Below are positions 61,721-64,000 of a stretch of DNA of 64,000 nt, piece by piece (position 1 is the stretch's first letter; every line of letters begins with the position of its first letter). Source of the stretch: Butyrivibrio sp. AE3004. Its GTDB lineage: Bacteria; Bacillota; Clostridia; Lachnospirales; Lachnospiraceae. The DNA is taken from the NCBI RefSeq assembly GCF_000703165.1, contig NZ_JNLQ01000002.1, forward strand, positions 1,054,001 to 1,118,000, given 5' to 3'. The notes below the pieces were generated by a model that worked only from the letters and a program-made list of their open reading frames with translations, was not told the origin of the DNA and did not search any database. The translations under genes and the position numbers were made by a program.

Positions 61721-62837
61721 AGCGGCATGGATGGAGATTTACGGCGACGCTTTAGCCTATAACATAGGTGTAGTGCGCAGTCGTCTAAAAGAGAATACAA
61801 AGATTTGTGCGGTCATCAAGGGAAACGCCTACGGGCATGGACTTATTGGTGTTAAAAAGCTGCTGTCTGCAGGTAAGATGTCTGATATGACAGCTGTGGG
61901 AAAAGTCAGTGAGATGCAGCGTGTTTTCAGAAAGACCGAGGATGACGGCTTAGATGTACTTCTTATCGGCATGGCTGATGACAAAGAAATCGAGTGCCTT
62001 CTTAAAAAGATAGGAGAAAAGGCATGCCACGCTGTATTCTCCATCTACAATATGCGGCAATTTGAAGCATTAAATTCACTGGGAATAAAACTTGGGAAAA
62101 AAATAAGAGTACACATTCGTGTTGACGTATGGGATTCCGGAATGGGCCTTGGATATGACTGCTTTAAGGAATCTGAAAACGAACTTTTTGAGGCAGAAGG
62201 AATTGATGTTTGCGGTTTATACGGGCATCTTTATTCTGCTTACAGTAACGACAGGAAGGAAATCTTTAAAGAGCTTCAGGATTTTGACGAGCTGGTAAAC
62301 GGTATCAGCGATGAACATAGAAAGGCTATTATAGTGCATGTCCTTAATTCATCGCTTGTTTTTACTTTCCCCGAATATTCTTATGATATGGTCAGAGTCG
62401 GAACAGCTATGTATGGTCTTAGCTGTGGTGCTGAAGGTCTATTGAAGCCTGCCATGAAAATATGTACCAGGATTTTTGATGTACGTGAGATAGATGGGGC
62501 AATTCCTCTTAACTATCAGGCGGCAGATAATAAATCCGGTAAAAGAAAAATAGCAAGAGCCATGATCGGTTACTGTGATTGTCCGCTTCTTCTTACACAG
62601 AACAATGTACGGATAAGGATACATGATAAGGTCTATCCTCTTGCTGATGAAAGCTGCATGGATAATCTTTGCATTGATGTTACGGGAAGCGATGATGTGG
62701 CTGTGGGCGATACCGGAATTTTACTTGGTGAAAACGGTGTAACCGAGGAAAGTATCCTCCTTCGAAATCACCTTGATTATGTGCATGGAGACTGGCTGAC
62801 CATAACTGCGGAAAGATTGGAAAAGGTATACATATGA
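61707..62837 (+). CDS. alanine racemase-like PLP enzyme
   Basis: 376 aa. The fold-type III PLP barrel is clear: CAVIKGNAYGHG with the PLP Lys38, RVDVWDSGMGLGYD in place of the usual K-x-DTGMGRLG, VRVGTAMYGL, and in the C-terminal domain MIGYCDC (catalytic Tyr region, normally GYADG) and DESCMDNLCIDVTG. The several changes suggest a substrate other than alanine, as in amino-acid racemases that are operon-specific. Confidence 0.82.
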   Translation: MREDKAAWMEIYGDALAYNIGVVRSRLKENTKICAVIKGNAYGHGLIGVKKLLSAGKMSDMTAVGKVSEMQRVFRKTEDDGLDVLLIGMADDKEIECLLKKIGEKACHAVFSIYNMRQFEALNSLGIKLGKKIRVHIRVDVWDSGMGLGYDCFKESENELFEAEGIDVCGLYGHLYSAYSNDRKEIFKELQDFDELVNGISDEHRKAIIVHVLNSSLVFTFPEYSYDMVRVGTAMYGLSCGAEGLLKPAMKICTRIFDVREIDGAIPLNYQAADNKSGKRKIARAMIGYCDCPLLLTQNNVRIRIHDKVYPLADESCMDNLCIDVTGSDDVAVGDTGILLGENGVTEESILLRNHLDYVHGDWLTITAERLEKVYI

Positions 62838-64000
62838 TGAAAAAAACAAGATTTCTTTGCGTCTTATTTGTCATACTGATGGTGTTTTCTATAATCCCCT
62901 ATGGCAGTGTGAGGGCAGCGGAGGTTAGTGGTGACAGAACAGATACTTTTCTTGAGACAGCTCCCAATGTACCGAAGGGAACTCCGAAGAGGAGATTTTG
63001 TATCGTTTCATATGATGAATATATACCCTTTAGCAAACAGCTTTATTATATTCTTTCAGGACTTGAGAGCCTTGGATGGATAAAGGAAAACAGTATCCCG
63101 TTTACAGCTGAGGACATTGAAAAAAAGAAAATATACGTGGATGAAATGTACGGGCTATTGCAGGAAGCAGATATTGGTGACTACATCGAGTTTTCGGAAG
63201 GAGCCTGCTATTATCTTGCCTATGAGGATGAAGACAAAATTGCTTCGGATATTAAGAAGCGTGTAAACGATGGAGATATTGATTTTATTATAACTACGGG
63301 TACCAGTGCAGGAGTTTTTGTAAAAGAACTTGGGCTTAAGGTGCCTATGGTAGACTTTTCAGCTACTGATCCCGTTTCATCCGGAATTATCGATTCTGCA
63401 ACCGAAGGGACGGGAAGCCCTTATGTGTGGGCACAGGTCGAGCCGTCTTTGCCCCTCAGACAGCTTAAATACTATCATTCCCTAAAGGCTTTTGACCACC
63501 TTGGAGTGATCATTTACGGTGATGAGACAATTTCAGGTGTGCCGGATATTGAGGCTTCATCTAAGGAAGTCGGTTTTTCAATCGTTAAGTACAATATCGA
63601 CGAGCAGCCAAGAGAGACAGCAGAGGAAAGAGATGCGTACTACAAAATGGTAGAAGACAAATTCCGCAAGATGGCAGAGGAAGATATTGATGCTTTTTTC
63701 CTTACGGTTGATCTTATCAATGATATGGAATATCTGATGCCATGTCTTAAATATCTGTACGATAAAAAAATCCCTGTATATCTTATGGATGATGTGTCTG
63801 TTATTGAGTCCGGCGCACTTATGCTTATATCGGCAAATGATATGGAAAACGTAGGACTTTTTGTGGCAGATGTAATTGCCAGGACTTTAAACGGCGCTGA
63901 GGTTGGGAGTCTGCCCTGCGTTTATACAAGTGCACCGAGTATTTATGTAAACTATGAAATTGCCAGAGAAATAGGCTATCCTTTGTCTTTTGAGTTCCTG
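62834..64000 (+). CDS. secreted ABC-type substrate-binding protein (incomplete at right edge)
   Basis: 389 codons up to the window end. ATG 62834 overlaps the racemase stop (ATGA). The signal peptide is MMKKTRFLCVLFVILMVFSI, with cleavage near VRAA. The body matches the ABC_sub_bind (PF04392) periplasmic-binding type: SYDEYIPFSKQLYYILSGLE, DFIITTGTSAGVFVKELGLK, VPMVDFSATDPVSSGII, FDHLGVIIYGDE. Probably binds an amino acid or related ligand; in this operon it may deliver a signal to the phosphatase sensor or serve a transporter beyond the edge. Confidence 0.85.
   Translation, partial: MMKKTRFLCVLFVILMVFSIIPYGSVRAAEVSGDRTDTFLETAPNVPKGTPKRRFCIVSYDEYIPFSKQLYYILSGLESLGWIKENSIPFTAEDIEKKKIYVDEMYGLLQEADIGDYIEFSEGACYYLAYEDEDKIASDIKKRVNDGDIDFIITTGTSAGVFVKELGLKVPMVDFSATDPVSSGIIDSATEGTGSPYVWAQVEPSLPLRQLKYYHSLKAFDHLGVIIYGDETISGVPDIEASSKEVGFSIVKYNIDEQPRETAEERDAYYKMVEDKFRKMAEEDIDAFFLTVDLINDMEYLMPCLKYLYDKKIPVYLMDDVSVIESGALMLISANDMENVGLFVADVIARTLNGAEVGSLPCVYTSAPSIYVNYEIAREIGYPLSFEFL

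Noticed and set aside
1..64000. CRISPR arrays, tRNA and rRNA genes
   Set aside because: No regularly spaced repeats, no cloverleaf with GTTCRA-type arms and no rRNA-like segments were seen.

Overview
The window reads as a chromosomal segment of a low-GC Gram-positive anaerobe of the class Clostridia, most probably Lachnospiraceae and Butyrivibrio-like. This rests on gene content and order only (the asp23-nusB-xseA-xseB-ispA-dxs-tlyA-nadK-argR-recN run, an S-layer/BspA-like secreted protein, TTG/GTG starts with strong AGGAGG sites, IS66, and a MobA/L-type mobilizable element); no marker gene fixes the genus. No rRNA, tRNA or CRISPR was found.

Layout. 1-400: the end of a frameshifted gene. 540-3221 (-): large secreted Big/LRR-like surface protein with a long hairpin-bearing leader. 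3726-7994: phosphopentomutase and a complete ECF transporter (UPF0397 S component, double ATPase, T component). 8205-12884: RF3, a transglutaminase-like lipoprotein and an MscS-type channel. 12993-22676: the housekeeping run listed above plus a DUF1836 gene whose 3' end is tandemly duplicated. 22848-28528: PcrA, a small membrane protein, RlmD and a secreted DUF3089 hydrolase.

28498-37008 (-) is the most interesting region. It is a four-gene operon that looks like a RiPP (ribosomally made, modified peptide) locus: a 59-aa Nif11-type leader peptide with a double-glycine site and a short W/Y/G/D-rich core, a glycosyltransferase-DUF218 fusion, a sugar-transfer-type ATP-grasp enzyme, and a 347-aa protein that may be an ABBA-fold prenyltransferase. 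The ATP-grasp gene is broken by an IS66 element (8-bp target duplication, 23-bp terminal inverted repeats), and the IS is itself interrupted one base from its right tip by a group II intron. Removing IS, intron and one target copy restores an exact 381-codon frame.

37009-44990 holds small accessory genes and a two-component system (LytS-like kinase, receiver with SARP/BTAD-like output). A promoter-like element occurs three times here: before the RiPP precursor, before a 97-aa protein, and before a 4-TM protein. This suggests a small regulon, and the kinase/regulator pair is the obvious candidate controller. A radical SAM (SPASM) remnant lies among them.

45068-54470: a STAND (NB-ARC) ATPase, then an integrative mobilizable element with ParM/ParR-like proteins, a MOBQ-like oriT, a MobA/L relaxase, an HTH repressor with twin operators, and a large serine recombinase. 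54489-64000: a polysaccharide deacetylase, a condensation-domain-like acyltransferase (paralog of the gene at 37728), and a tightly packed operon of methyltransferase-STAS fusion, PP2C phosphatase, an unrecognised protein, an alanine-racemase-like enzyme and a substrate-binding protein that runs off the right edge.
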